Program-made: the position numbers and the translations under genes
Assembly: GCA_017848075.1 (NCBI GenBank)
Contig: JAGALG010000263.1
Location: forward strand, 1-5,068
Length of the DNA stretch: 5,068 nt
Direction of reading: 5' to 3'
From: Oscillospiraceae bacterium
Lineage (GTDB): Bacteria > Bacillota > Clostridia > Oscillospirales > Ruminococcaceae
The notes under the pieces: generated by a model
Databases searched by the model: none
What the model was told of the DNA's origin: nothing
The model's input: only the letters and a program-made list of their open reading frames with translations
Shown here: positions 4,963-5,068 of the stretch, one piece after another
How the letters are laid out: each line of letters begins with the position of its first letter
Numbering within the stretch: the stretch's first letter is position 1

Positions 4963-4973
4963 GAGATCACACT

Positions 4974-4994
4974 GGACCTTGAAAATTGAACAAC
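4974..4994 (+). promoter_or_regulatory. boxA-like antitermination site in the rRNA leader
   Basis: The sequence from GGACCTTGAAAATTGAAC onward closely resembles the conserved CTTTGAAAACT-type boxA of Firmicutes rRNA leaders, where Nus factors assemble to prevent premature termination. It is the main evidence that the promoters drive a ribosomal RNA operon. Confidence 0.75.
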
Positions 4995-4995
4995 A

Positions 4996-5012
4996 TTTAA
5001 GCGAAGCTTAAA
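4996..5012 (+). other. Leader hairpin with GAA triloop
   Basis: TTTAAGC (4996-5002) and GCTTAAA (5006-5012) form a perfect 7-bp stem closed by C-GAA-G. It lies directly after boxA and is probably a structural or processing element of the pre-16S leader. Confidence 0.55.
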
Positions 5013-5068
5013 GACTCAAGTTAATTTTATTTGAGAAATGTACTTTTACAGACGCAAGTGATTTTGTG

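Larger units (their letters stand above)
4940..5068 (+). other. Transcribed rRNA leader (upstream of the 16S gene, which is outside the window)
   Basis: From the P2 start to the window end there is no protein gene. The stretch contains the 5' hairpin, boxA, the GAA hairpin, a CTCAA/TTGAG pair (5015-5019 with 5031-5035) and a short CGCAA/TTGTG pair near the edge. The 16S 5' end is not reached, since the usual GAGTTTGATC sequence is absent. That a 16S gene follows is inferred from promoter type and boxA. Confidence 0.75.

Noticed and set aside
5015..5068. Start of the 16S rRNA gene within the window
   Set aside because: The conserved 16S 5' sequence (GAGTTTGATC) is not present; the window ends in the leader.
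1..5068. Mobile element, CRISPR array, toxin-antitoxin pair or phage-defence system
   Set aside because: No transposase, integrase, terminal repeats, regular spacer array or paired small genes are seen. The metallopeptidase-like protein has no adjacent repressor or toxin partner.

Overview
This 5,068-base window looks like chromosomal core sequence from an anaerobic Firmicute of the class Clostridia. The evidence is strong GGAGG-type ribosome binding sites, near-consensus sigma-A promoters, the NAD-linked PyrK/PyrD dihydroorotate dehydrogenase pair, and an rRNA-type leader containing a Firmicutes-like boxA (ACCTTGAAAATTGAAC). An Oscillospiraceae/Ruminococcaceae-type gut bacterium would fit, but the window has no rRNA gene body to prove it.

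Layout. Positions 1-262 hold the 5' part of an unrecognised minus-strand gene that runs off the left edge. Positions 263-463 are a divergent intergenic region with three copies of the octamer TTTTCCAC, one of which fits the DnaA-box consensus, and a plausible promoter for the rightward operon. Positions 464-3226 are a tight four-gene plus-strand unit: pyrK, pyrD (8-nt overlap), a histidine-phosphatase/phosphoglycerate-mutase-family gene (7-nt overlap) and ruvX/yqgF (12-nt gap). A strong hairpin at 3228-3256, with A and T tracts on its two sides, ends this unit and also serves the convergent minus-strand gene. That gene (3259-3864) encodes a small orphan protein with an HExxH zinc-peptidase signature. 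A second divergent intergenic region (3865-3991) contains the perfect palindrome GGTTTAAACC. It leads into a plus-strand TtcA-family tRNA thiolation gene (3992-4741).

The last 327 bases contain no protein gene. They form a ribosomal RNA control region with two tandem promoters, both with a consensus TTGACA box, a 17-bp spacer and a TGn extended -10. A/T-rich UP-like stretches precede each promoter, the predicted start is a G in the same ACAAG context in both, and a hairpin begins at each predicted 5' end. A boxA-like antiterminator and leader hairpins follow. The 16S rRNA gene is expected just beyond the right edge but is not in the window.

How the genes work together. PyrK and PyrD form the FMN/FAD/[2Fe-2S] dihydroorotate dehydrogenase that uses NAD+ in pyrimidine synthesis. 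The phosphatase and RuvX appear to be co-transcribed housekeeping genes with no evident biochemical tie to that step. RuvX (rRNA processing or Holliday-junction family), TtcA (tRNA modification) and the rRNA promoter region give the right half a translation theme, though this may be coincidental. I see no mobile element, CRISPR array, tRNA gene or clear new multi-gene system. The points most worth following up are the DnaA-box-like triplet, the orphan metallopeptidase-like gene, and the shared G-start/5'-hairpin design of the two rRNA promoters.
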